Under the pieces are notes generated by a model, which worked only from the letters and a program-made list of their open reading frames with translations, was not told the origin of the DNA and ran no database searches. Positions 24,440 to 33,121 of a DNA stretch of 58,000 nt are shown piece after piece. The stretch lies in NCBI RefSeq assembly GCF_030272615.1, contig NC_081414.1:914699648-914757647 (forward strand). The letters are read 5' to 3'. Origin of the DNA: Cryptomeria japonica. Its lineage: Eukaryota > Streptophyta > Pinopsida > Cupressales > Cupressaceae. The first letter of the stretch is position 1, and the number at the start of each line of letters is the position of its first letter. The translations under genes were made by a program, and so were the position numbers.

Positions 24440-25210
24440 TTGAAAGCTTCTACATCCAAACAAGCAGAGCTCAAAGAAAAGTTCAATGTTAAAGACATGG
24501 GATGTGGTGAGTATATCTTTCATGTTGATCAACTCCCACTATCTCCTAAGGTATCCAGTCTACAAGAACAACCTACAAACAATTTGCAATGTGAAGGAAT
24601 TAGATGTGAACCACCTAGTGTTGTGGCTACTAAGTTTGATTGCAAATCTCCTCTAGTAATGCAAGCATCTCTTGATATCAATAGTCCAAAGTGTGTTTCC
24701 AACAAAGAATCTATTCAGTGTATTGCCAACCCTCTTGAGAACTCACATAGCCTTACCATTTCATCCACTCATTCCATTTCTAGTCCGCTCCTAGACTTGG
24801 ATCAACAAGAATCACAAAAGCCCTTACTCATTGGGGATCAAAAATCAAGATTTGAAAAGAAAAATCTAAAAGTCAATAATAAAGAAAAGTCATTTAGTCC
24901 AATTCAAAATCAAAAGCTACTAGGCTCTACAAAAATCAAAGTCAAGGATAAAAATCCTATGAAGCAAAAAGAGCAAGAGTTGATCTCCCCTAATATCAAA
25001 ATAACCGGGGGCAAATGTTCTAAAATTTTAAGTCATAAAGCATACTTGTTGATCCTAAGTCTCCATCATGCTATCCTACTTTTACTTCTTTTCACAATCA
25101 TAAGCCTTCATAACTCAACCACTTGTTTCACACATCCATTCCCTTGTGGTGATACATCATGGACCTTTAATGGAGCTTCCTCGAGGGACTTTATTATTAG
25201 GGATGCCTAA
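24440..25210 (+). pseudogene. Gypsy-A post-protease linker with hydrophobic segment
   Basis: An open frame of 256 codons in the gypsy frame. It begins with a charged, low-complexity linker (KAELKEKFNVKDMGCGEYIF). Near residues 200-225 it has a strongly hydrophobic segment (ILSLHHAILLLLLFTIISLH), then SWTFNGASSRD, which looks like the opening of an RNase H fold (W-F-GASS). RT is absent, so the frame appears to cross a deletion from the linker to RNase H remnants. Whether the hydrophobic stretch is a real membrane segment or reads through non-coding sequence is unclear. Confidence 0.6.
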
Positions 25211-25299
25211 ACCTCTTTAGGTGACATGCATACGGGCCTGTGTGGTCCATGCGCTAGTAATTCTATCTTAGTTCCTTTATCAAGGAAGATAGTCACTTG

Positions 25300-25564
25300 A
25301 GCTATACATAATTCAATCAAGGAACAACATAGCTGCAATCATAAGGTTAAGCCTCGCACATTCGAGGTGGGTGACTTAGTTCTCAAAGAAAATCCTAAAA
25401 ATCAGCAAGACAGAGAAAAGAAGGGAAAATTCGAAACAAATTGGCTTGGTCCTTACATCATCACAGCAACATATGGATCTGGTGCATATCAGCTCTCAAC
25501 CACAAAGGGTGAATCTTTGGAGGATCCTATCAACAACATGCACCTTCGCAGGTTTTACACATAG
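25300..25564 (+). pseudogene. Gypsy-A integrase C-terminus
   Basis: Reads FEVGDLVLKENPKNQQDREK, then GKFETNWLGPYII and GSGAYQLSTTKGE, ending RRFYT at a natural stop. This is the GPY/F module of gypsy integrases. It is nearly the same as the gypsy-B integrase end at 47811-48000. The catalytic core is missing. Confidence 0.92.
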
Positions 25565-26890
25565 CTCTTCAAAGTATCCTAATTTAAGAATACAAAAAAA
25601 TTCAAAATTTTCAAAATACAAAAAAATCATAAAATAAAAAAATCGTTACTTGGTGAAAACCTAGCAAACAAGCGACTTGTGACACAAAAAAAAACTGAAA
25701 AACAAAAACAACCATTTCATCCAATGGTGAAAACCACTTCGGTGGTGCCCTGGGCAAGTGCCATGGTGAAAATTGGGTCACCAGCACTATGCGTAAAGAC
25801 ATTGCTTCTTCCTCCTTCAGGATTCAATTTCTTCCTTCACTTTGCACACACTCATAACCTATCCATCCATAATAAGCTTACACATTCCCATCATGGCTTG
25901 TTATTGATCTACCCAAGAATGGTTAGCCATCCATAATAATCCTTCATTTTCACCCCTTTTCATCCATAATAAATCAGCTCCTATCCATGGCTAAGGCAAA
26001 TCCTATGTCTAGTGATGGGTGTGGAACTAAGAGCATCACATGTTTCGAGGAGCACAATTTCTTCCAATTTTCTTCAGTCTATTCACGCACAATCTGCAAT
26101 AAAGCAACACTTGCATCGCCAATCCGCAATAAAGTTTTGTCTTCTCCGCATAAAGTATCAGTTTCATGGATTCAGTCAATTTCAGATGAGACACAGCAGC
26201 AACAATGGGCTCCAACAAATCAAATCTTTCAACAAACTCAGACAACAATATGGTTCAGTGCTATCTATCCTTTTTGTGAAAGTAAACATTGTGACCACAA
26301 TCAAATAAGACTTATACAAGTGACAAGAGACACTAAACTTGAGGACTACAGTGGATGTTGGTGTCGATTCTTGGTTTTATTTTGATTTTATCTTTTGGTG
26401 ACATGTCTTTTAGCTTTTCCAGGATGTCTCTAACTAGAGATTCTATCTCCAGGATGTCTTTGATTAGAAAGGCGAGGATGGGGTATCGTCACCTATTTTT
26501 TATTTGTTTTTGTTGTCTGTGGATTTTCTCTTAGTAATGCTATGACTTGTCCAAGGATATGAGGACATTGTGAGTCTAGTATGAACTGGGGCATTCCTTT
26601 TTTGTGACTGTCTTATCTCCATGCAAACAGGTACAATGACTTTCTGGGTTGAACATATGCCTCGATTTTCATAACCTATTTTGCCATAATAAAGCTCAAT
26701 GATGATAACGCACAAGAATCTCTTTCCACTTTCATATCTTCTACCTTCCATTCCCCTTTCTTGATTGACTTCCATCATCCTTCTTGAGTTTGTGTAGCCT
26801 GCTATCACATGACTAAGTATAATGACACACCAAAAATATTTGCATCTCATATAGTTGCACCTGCATTACCACATATTAAGCATTTCATAC
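25565..26890. other. Gypsy-A spacer between integrase and PMD gene
   Basis: Begins with an A-rich stretch and then GGTGAAAACCTAGCAAACAAG, which also follows the integrase in gypsy-B (about 47700-47720 on its strand), so the spacer is ancestral. No recognised coding sequence; open stretches near 25987-26385 and 26500-26850 (minus) have no recognisable motifs. Confidence 0.55.
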
Positions 26891-27265
26891 ATACATATAG
26901 ATATCACAATTGTATCACATCCTGCACACAACACATATTAGCACATTTTACATTTTCATCATGTAAATAATCATTTGCATCGCTATATTCATCTGCATTT
27001 CATACCTTCACATTTGCATTTGCATAACATTAAAAACATAAAAGAACAAAAATATTGTATTTCATTATGTACATATTTGCATCCATATCATAATCATCAT
27101 CATAAAACATAACATAAGCATCACATAGAAACATACATCATAAAACATCTCATCACATAGATACACATGCATATAGTTTCTGCAAAGATGAATCATCTTA
27201 TATATATCTCAAAATCATAAGTATTGTGATACAATGATGTCAAAATCATATAGCTACAATCACCC
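26891..27265 (-). repeat. CAT/ATG-rich low-complexity tract downstream of PMD-A
   Basis: Dense in CAT, CATCAT and CATTTGCAT on the plus strand, hence ATGATG-rich in the PMD sense. An equivalent ATGATG-rich tract follows PMD-B (46540-46830). Confidence 0.6.
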
Positions 27266-27769
27266 GCAAGTGTCTACATCATCATACAAAATGGTACAAA
27301 ACTGATACAGAGGAACCTACTGATAACTCCTGTCAACATTGCTGGTAGTGTTAATCCTGTCCGTGTCATGGTATCCCAGGCGACATGTCCTGCCCTCATC
27401 TCCAATCCTGGATCTTGAAACACTCATCTCAGTGCATCCCTGTCTCTATCTTGATCATAAGGAACCAATTCCCCATCGATCGGTATCCTCAATATCTTGT
27501 ATACTTCCTCTAAGGTGATTGTCATCTCACCCATCGAAAAATAAAACGTACAAGTCTCTGAGTGCCATCTCTCAGCCAGCACAGTCAGCAACCCCATGTT
27601 CACCTGAAACTCAAGCACATATAGAATGAATTGCAAGCCCATAACTGCAATCGCTGCTTTGTCCTCAAAGGTCAGCTCCAGTCGTAAACTCTGAGTCGAT
27701 GGGAATCTCTCCCGTGACTCCAGCATAGGTAAGTACTTCTGCAGTCAAGCAAATCAACTGTATCAGTTA

Positions 27770-28060
27770 AAGTGGTGTTCCCTGTTCATCATAAAATGCT
27801 GCTTATTATCCTAGTACTTATGATACTCTATCCCAGTGACACTCACTCTTCATCACAAAGTGTTGTTGTTTATCCTAGTGGTACTCCTTGTTCATCACAA
27901 AGTACTATGTGTTTTTGCACTCCCCGTTCATCACAAAGTGCTACTCATATTTGCACTCCCTATTCATCACAAAGTGCTGCTCATATTAGTACTCCCTGTT
28001 CATCACAAAGTACTATGTCTTGGTACTCATTGTTCATCACAAAGTGCCTCGATCTATCAT
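27770..28060 (-). repeat. Intronic array of about 40-bp repeats in PMD-A
   Basis: About seven copies of a unit built around CCTGTTCATCACAAAGTG (plus strand), with variable spacers such as CTGCTCATATTAGTACT. It lies between the main exon and the GCGC array. Confidence 0.85.
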
Positions 28061-28244
28061 ATCCTAGGGTCTTTGCTTGAGTGTATCCTCTTGAGTAGTT
28101 TCTTAACTGGCAACGTATGTTCTATCATAGAATTGTCAATCCTAGCCCTATCTGCTATCCTAGTCTTCCTTAGAGGACCTACTTGAGTGTATCCCTTAGC
28201 AGCTTATCCAATCAACATCGTATGTTCATCACAGAAGTGCCGAT

Positions 28245-28500
28245 TTGGCCTAGAAGACATAAATGCGCCTTCATGACATAAACGCGCTTACATATTGCAT
28301 AAACGTGCCTTCTTTACACAGATGCTCCTAAAATACATAGATGTGCCTCTATTTTGCACAGACGCACCCATAGAGCACAAACGTGCCTGCACAACACAGA
28401 CTCGCTCGTATTTGACACAAACATATTTTCATTCGCAGACGCGCCTAGCACCAACACAAACGTGCCTGGCACCAACACAGATGCGCCTTAGCATTTTTAC
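28245..28500 (-). repeat. GCGC-core degenerate repeat array in the PMD-A intron
   Basis: About a dozen copies of a roughly 20-23-bp unit, consensus near ACACAGACGCGCCT on the plus strand (AGGCGCGTCTGTGT in PMD sense). It parallels the TAGCGCAT array in the PMD-B intron. Confidence 0.8.
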
Positions 28501-28764
28501 CCCGCTTGACATTTTTTCTAGACATATCTAAAATGCATTTATTGCACTACCTAACATGCATTTATGACAACAATTAATGCGGCAAAGTACAAAGAAGGTT
28601 TTGCGGCACTCATCGGCTCTCCTGCATCTATTGGCCTCTAAAATCGGCGAATGCGATCGAATCTATGTACCAGTGCCATCGCTGTTGACTGTTGTTGCTC
28701 TATTCTCTCTCTGCACTCTGATCTCTTGGATGTGTGGATGACAATGAGGATGTTTTCCCCTCAT

Positions 28765-28812
28765 GGTCTATCTTATAGACTACCCTAGCCCTAGCCCTAG
28801 CCCTAGTCTCTC
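28765..28812 (-). promoter_or_regulatory. Probable PMD-A promoter
   Basis: In PMD sense TCTATAAGATAGAC lies about 90 bp before exon 1 and is preceded by about four GGGCTA hexamers (CCCTAG on the plus strand, about 28786-28810). PMD-B has CTATAAAAGGG at the equivalent place. Confidence 0.45.
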
Positions 28813-29017
28813 GTGTCAGCCTTCGTTATCCTGTAACTCTGTCAATCTATCCTATCCGGTCAGTCCTTTCTAGCCTTTCTTTCTTATCAAGAGATTGTCT
28901 GTGATCTTTTCAGACATTTTCATCCAATCTCTCAAGGGGGCATATCATTCCCATCTTGGGGCAACTTTGTATTAGTTCATATTATCTTCTTTGAAACAAT
29001 GCAACAAGTTGCATTGT
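28813..29017. other. Gypsy-A region between PMD-A promoter and polypurine tract
   Basis: No coding sequence. It shares blocks with the sequence upstream of PMD-B, for example TGCCCCCT followed by GAGAGATT or GGGAGATG in PMD sense, so promoter and flank were inherited with the gene. Confidence 0.5.
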
Positions 29018-29018
29018 C

Positions 29019-29034
29019 TCAAAGAGGGGCAAAA
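29019..29034 (+). other. Gypsy-A polypurine tract
   Basis: CAAAGAGGGGCAAAA immediately before the 3' LTR. Confidence 0.85.
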
Positions 29035-29828
29035 TGTAGACACCTAAAATTATCCAGTCTAATTAAATAAATATCTTTATTTATTTAATTACATTAGCCT
29101 AATTCTTATATTAATTAAATAAATCTTTATTTATTTAATTAATTCATTTATCCTCTTCTAGCCTTATTTCTCATTTAAATAAATACCTTTATTTATTTAA
29201 ATTATCCTTTTCCTAAATTAAATAAGTGCATTTATTTATTTAATTGATACCACTTCTTCTATTAATTAAATAAATCTTTATTTATTTAATTAATTCTTTA
29301 ACCTTTTCCACCTATGACACATGTCTTTCATCTCTTAATTCATACACTACCTACCCTTTCATTATATTCTTATTTTCTTTACCTACCCTCTAATCATAGC
29401 CGACCATTTATCTTTTACACCTCTCAATCTTATCCCTTCATTTCTTATAGTGTCTTCTATATAAGGAGATGCTTCCTTCATTATCAACCCTAACTACCCG
29501 ATGATTACTTGACTACCCGACTACACTTTCGAACTTGCATATGCAATCAAGCCTACTTGCAACCACGTTTTCGTTCTTTGTTGAGCTCTTGTGCACATAT
29601 AAAATCTGAGAGCAAATATATCAAGCAAGATCAATAGAGATAGGAAGAATGGAGATCCAAACCCTATTGGACATGTGATGGTATAATCTTTGTGATTTCA
29701 TTTGATTTGCATTGTCTTAGGTAATCTTCATATGTTATGGTGGATCTTTGTTGTTGTTAGGCTATGGTTTTGTGGTTGAATTCATTTAGTCTTTCAATTA
29801 TTGTTGTTTCCGCTTTTCACCATAAATA
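29035..29828 (+). repeat. Gypsy-A 3' LTR
   Basis: 794 bp partner of 18396-19189. Its terminal CA has become TA. The same five AT hairpins are present at 29059-29296. Confidence 0.94.
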
Positions 29829-29833
29829 GTAGG

Positions 29834-30164
29834 TAAACCCCTTCAAATGACAGGGTAGGCTTCCTTTTATACCTAATATATGTCTTGAAAGCATTTTATC
29901 CTAGTGGCTTTAAATTAAAGTAATTTCTCTTCTATCTGGTATTGGTGGAGCAGAGGTTTCCTTGCATCATCCTAGGATACATATTTCCGCATATACAATA
30001 CAAGTTAAATGTAACCCAGGTCGATGCAAAGCAACCTCTGCTTTGGAGATCACCAAAAAATAGAGAAAGAACTTTAATTTAATGCCATTAGGATAAAAGG
30101 CTTTCAAGATAGATAAAATTTGAGTTTGATTGTCATCATTTACTTTGCCAAATTCTTCACACAT
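29834..30164. pseudogene. DRM: DRM methyltransferase fragment as hairpin, unit 3
   Basis: Continuation of tandem unit 3 after gypsy-A. The plus-strand left arm includes GGTATTGGTGGAGCAGAG (GIGGAE of motif I). The minus-strand right arm (30164-29967) reads ILSILKAFYPNGIK and then AEVALHRPGLHLTCIV. Unlike units 1 and 2 the right arm lacks motif X: before ILKAFYP it diverges to MCEEFGKVNDDN of unknown origin, so this copy has a different breakpoint or was rearranged. Confidence 0.83.
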
Positions 30165-30535
30165 AACTCTTGAATCAATTTCCTACTCACAAGAATTTTA
30201 TTAAGTCTCAAATATAGGGAAACAGAAAGATTCAAATAGAAAACTTGTACATGCAACTAAATCCATTCACTAATGAGAAGAACAAAAATAAGAAACGGTT
30301 TGATCAACTAAGAGATGTTGTAGACTTGCAACTCACCAGCTACTTAGTTTTTGCGGGTAAGATTTTTTTTTGTTTTGGTTATGGTTGTGGTGTTTATAGG
30401 GAGACATTTACAAATTTATATCTATTTTCACCATTTAATGGTTTATGGGTTTGTAATGGTAATTTAATGTTCTTTCATATTTTTGTATATATTCTTTATA
30501 ATAGCCTATTATATTGATTTGTTCTATTATGGATA
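30165..30535. other. CACTA spacer before the large foldback
   Basis: The plus strand is open at 30245-30517, with TNEKNKNKKRFDQLRDVVDL followed by an AG|GTAAGA donor-like site, so a captured exon is possible. I do not recognise the protein. Confidence 0.4.
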
Positions 30536-30998
30536 ATGGTGTGGGTCAGACGGCTTTGTCATCGGTGCATGAAAGCATTGAACGAGTTCTACTTTTAAAA
30601 ATTACATGAAATATTTTTAATTTATTTGATTAAGTGTCATTTACAAAAAAAGAATATTAATGATGTTTCCTTTCTCCAAGAATTGTCTAGGATCTTTCTG
30701 TCAGATAATATGTAACGTCGAATGACTAAATCTTTTCTTTACAAATGCTTATTTTATTTAATTATTATCTGAGCGTGAATTAAAATTTATATCTATACGG
30801 AAGTAGAACATACAAGATGAAGAGTCATGTGCAAGCAAATTTCCTAAAATAAAGCAAGTAGGCATTATCTTGAATAACATGGAAACAAGCTCATCAGCTG
30901 CCTAGAAGAGAGAAATTGGAGAATGGCAGAGGAAAGTGTTTAAGGGTGATAAATAGATAGAGAGTATGCAATACAAACAAACAATGGTTGGAGTGTCT

Positions 30999-31637
30999 AA
31001 TGTGACGTCTATAATTTATGTCTGGAGGGACTAACTGGTTTTGGAGTTTCTGCGAAACCTATTGGGCCACGCTTGGAGGAAATCAATGCGTTCATGCAAG
31101 GAGTACCTTTTTTCTATTATGAGAATGATTCTTTTTCACTGAGGGATATTTGGAAGTCAATATCCATAAATTTCTATAGCTTGGAACCAAAGTTGGCAGA
31201 CTCGAAGTAATTTTCAGCTTTCAAAAGACCAAGAGGTTATGTACATAATCTCCCAATAGAAGGGCGATTTCAAGCATTACCTCTCCCCCCCATGACTATT
31301 CAGGAAGAACTTCCTCAGACAAAGGACTATTGGCCTCCATGGGATCAAAGAAAAAATTGAAGCATAGACTCTAGACGATGTGGTGGTGTCCTTCGTGAAG
31401 AACTCTGCACTATAATTAAAAATTCATGAGGGAAACTGTAAGATAGTGAAGAGAAATACAATCTTGAAAAGTGGGAAGAATGGATCTTGGTTTGGGTGGG
31501 GCCAAGTCAGGTGGCTCCTCTAGAGGTTGACAAGATAGAAATCATATTAAGATTTGAAAAAGATCACACTCGTGGAACTTCGTGTGTGAGTGATCGATTG
31601 CGGTGTTTGGGTAATGCATTCCAAATAGATACAATTG
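30999..31637 (+). pseudogene. DRM: DRM catalytic-domain fragment, left arm of foldback
   Basis: In order: LTGFGVSAKPIGPR; FFYYENDSF (motif VI region, ENV changed); RGYVHNLPIEGRFQALPLPP, then MTIQEELPQTKDYWPPWDQR; and, after a decayed stretch, LVWVGPSQVAPLEVDKIEII, FEKDHTRGTS and RLRCLGNAFQIDT (motif X). The succession from FFYYEN through NLPI, WWP-WD, LVWVG and LGN-FQ-DT is specific to plant DRM enzymes. Stops include TAA at 31208, shared with the right arm. Motif IV (PC) is absent because the segment ends before it. Arm sequence before about 30999 probably includes intron and upstream exon sequence (QTALSSVHESIERVLLLK). Confidence 0.9.
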
Positions 31638-31639
31638 AA

Positions 31640-32330
31640 TGCCATCAGGATAAAAGTCTTCAATCAAGACATTACCCATTTGGAATGCAACTGTATCTAT
31701 TTGGAATGCATTACCCAAACACCACAATCGATCACTCGCACACGAAGTTCCATGAGTGTGATCTTTTTCAAATCCTAATATGATTTCTATCTCGTCAACC
31801 TCTAGAGGAGCCACCTGACTTGGCCCCACCCAAACCAAGATCCATTCTTCCCACTTTTCAAGATTGTATTTCTCTTCACTATCTTGTAGATTCCCTCATG
31901 AATTTTCAATTATAGTGCAGAGTTCTTCACGAAGGACACCACCACATCGTCTAGAGTCTATGCTTCAATTTTTTTCTTTGATCTCATGGAGGCCAATAGT
32001 TCTTTGTTTGAGGAAGTGCTTCCTGAATAGTCATGGGGGGGAGAGGTAATGCTTGAAATCGCCCTTCTATTGGGAGATTGTGTACATAACCTCTTGGTCT
32101 TCTGAAAGCTGAAAATTACTTCGAGACCGCCAACTCTGGTTCCACACTATAGAAATTTTTGGATATTGACTTCCAAATATCCCTCGACATAAAAGCATCA
32201 TTCTCATAATAGAAAAAAGGTGCTCCTTGCATGAACACATTGATTTCCTCCAAAGCGTGGCCCAATAGGTTTCGCAAGAACTCCAAAACCAGTTAGTCCC
32301 TCCGGACATAAATTAGAGACATCACATCAG
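31640..32330 (-). pseudogene. DRM: DRM catalytic-domain fragment, right arm of foldback
   Basis: Mirror copy of the left arm with somewhat better preserved coding: GAPFFYYENDAF, DIWKSISKNFYSVEPELAVS, a shared stop, FSAFRRPRGYVHNLPIEGRF, LPPMTIQEALPQTKNYW, LVWVGPSQVAPLEVDEIEII, RLWCLGNAFQIDTVA and on through the loop into LIEDFYPDG. The next residues, motif I, are in the tandem units instead. Because arms share a stop codon and a frame change near FMQG, the captured copy was already non-functional before it was duplicated in inverse orientation. Confidence 0.9.
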
Positions 32331-32789
32331 ACACTCCAGACATTGTTTATTTGTATTGCATACTCTCTATCTATTTATCACCCTTTAACACTTTCCTCTA
32401 TTTTTCTCCAATTCCTCTCTTCTAGGCAGCTGATGAGCTTGTTTCCATGTCATTCAAGATAATGCCTACTTGCTTTCTTTTAGGAAATTTGCTTGCACAT
32501 GACTCTTCAGCTTGTATGTTCTGCTTTTGTACAGATATAAATTTTAATTCATGCTCATATAATAATTAAATAAAATAAGCATTTGTAAAGAAAAGATTTA
32601 GTCATTCAATGTTACATATTATCTGACGGAAAGATCCTAGACAGTTCTTGGAGAAAGGAAATATCATTGATAATCATTTTTTGCAAATAACACTGAATCA
32701 AATATATAATGAATGTTTAATGCAATTTTTAAAAATAGAACTCGTTCAATGCTTTCATTCACTGACGATAAAGCCGTTTGACCCACATC

Positions 32790-33118
32790 ACCTCTTACTG
32801 ACAAAATTCTGATGACAACTAATGAAATGTCTGACAAGGATGTTGTATATCTGACGTCACTTCCTTGTCGAATGGTCGTCGAGGAGAAATCATAACATCC
32901 ATCAAAAATCTGATGAAAATCCATCAATATTTGTGGTGAGGGGTGCAAATATAGCCGTCGTCGGATGAGTTCATTACATCGTCAGACTACCGATGCAAAT
33001 GGCATCATCGGGAAGCCCAACGATGAGTTTTCGATGGCAAAGTTGGTCAAAAGTCCGACGTTTGGTCATCGCAAATTTGACAATTAGCCTTCAGAAATTA
33101 GCCCCAAATGTACTAGTG
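32790..33118 (-). repeat. CACTA right subterminal region and terminal inverted repeat
   Basis: Contains many CG-bearing short motifs: GTCGTCGAGG, CGTCGTCGGATGAG, CATCGTCAGAC, AGTCCGACG. The terminal repeat is 33088-33118, ending TACTAGTG, followed by TCT (33119-33121). Confidence 0.82.
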
Positions 33119-33121
33119 TCT

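Larger units (their letters stand above)
27266..28679 (-). pseudogene. Plant mobile domain gene PMD-A, antisense in gypsy-A
   Basis: Minus strand, opposite to gypsy-A. Exon 1 starts at 28679 (MALVHRFDRIRRF, then a stop, RPIDAGEP) and is homologous to PMD-B exon 1. An intron of about 0.85 kb follows, packed with two repeat arrays. The main exon starts after CTGCAG at about 27738 and reads LESRERFPS, MGLLTVLAERWHSETCTF, FSMGEMTITLEEVYKILRIP, the PMD (aminotransferase-like plant mobile domain) core, then a stop and GLTLPAMLTGVISRFLC before homology fades. PMD proteins (MAIN/MAIL family) act in nuclear silencing and genome stability in Arabidopsis; the role of TE-borne copies is not known. It is truncated relative to PMD-B and has nonsense codons. 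Confidence 0.82.
18396..29828 (+). mobile_element. Gypsy-A LTR retrotransposon with antisense PMD gene
   Basis: LTRs of 794 bp at both ends, GTAGG target duplications at 18391-18395 and 29829-29833, and a polypurine tract before the right LTR. The insertion splits tandem unit 3, and the unit's sequence continues across it. Coding order is gag, protease, linker, then only the integrase C-terminus; RT, RNase H and the integrase core are absent, so it depends on other elements for pol functions. A PMD gene lies in antisense between the integrase remnant and the 3' LTR. Confidence 0.94.
30536..32789. repeat. Large inverted repeat (foldback) of a DRM gene segment
   Basis: The left arm (about 30536-31637, plus) and right arm (31688-32789, minus) are reverse complements along their whole length around a 50-bp loop (31638-31687), centred near 31662. 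Landmarks pair symmetrically: FFYYEN at 31107-31127 with 32201-32217, and the NLPIEGRF region at 31235-31288 with 32040-32095. In one sampled 150-bp stretch the arms differ at about 5% of positions, with small indels elsewhere. The loop is itself DRM sequence in right-arm orientation. Confidence 0.93.
3892..33118. mobile_element. 29.2-kb CACTA (En/Spm) transposon carrying DRM and PPR gene fragments
   Basis: Both ends are CACTA termini, flanked by TCT at 3889-3891 and 33119-33121, and the interrupted gypsy-H RT/RNase H frame closes across it. It contains copia-1 (5491-12798) and gypsy-A (18396-29828); without these and their duplications it is about 10.5 kb, a normal CACTA size. Subterminal regions are rich in TCCGACG/CGTCGGA-type motifs at both ends, as expected for this superfamily. 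I recognise no TNP2-type transposase, so it is probably non-autonomous or too decayed to see. Its own sequence contains a PPR fragment (16105-16345), three tandem units with DRM hairpins, and a large DRM foldback next to the right end. Element orientation is not determined. Confidence 0.87.

Noticed and set aside
24440-25210. Envelope-like gene suggested by the hydrophobic segment
   Set aside because: The frame starts in the post-protease linker and ends in an RNase H-like remnant; position and sequence do not fit an env gene downstream of integrase.
16868-32330. A functional DRM gene
   Set aside because: All copies have stops and frame changes, the catalytic motif IV region is absent, and the pieces are in inverted duplicate arrangement inside a transposon.
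30536-32789. Inverted repeat as a sequencing or assembly fold-back artefact
   Set aside because: The arms differ at several percent of positions and by indels, and the loop is distinct; an artefact would give near-identical arms.
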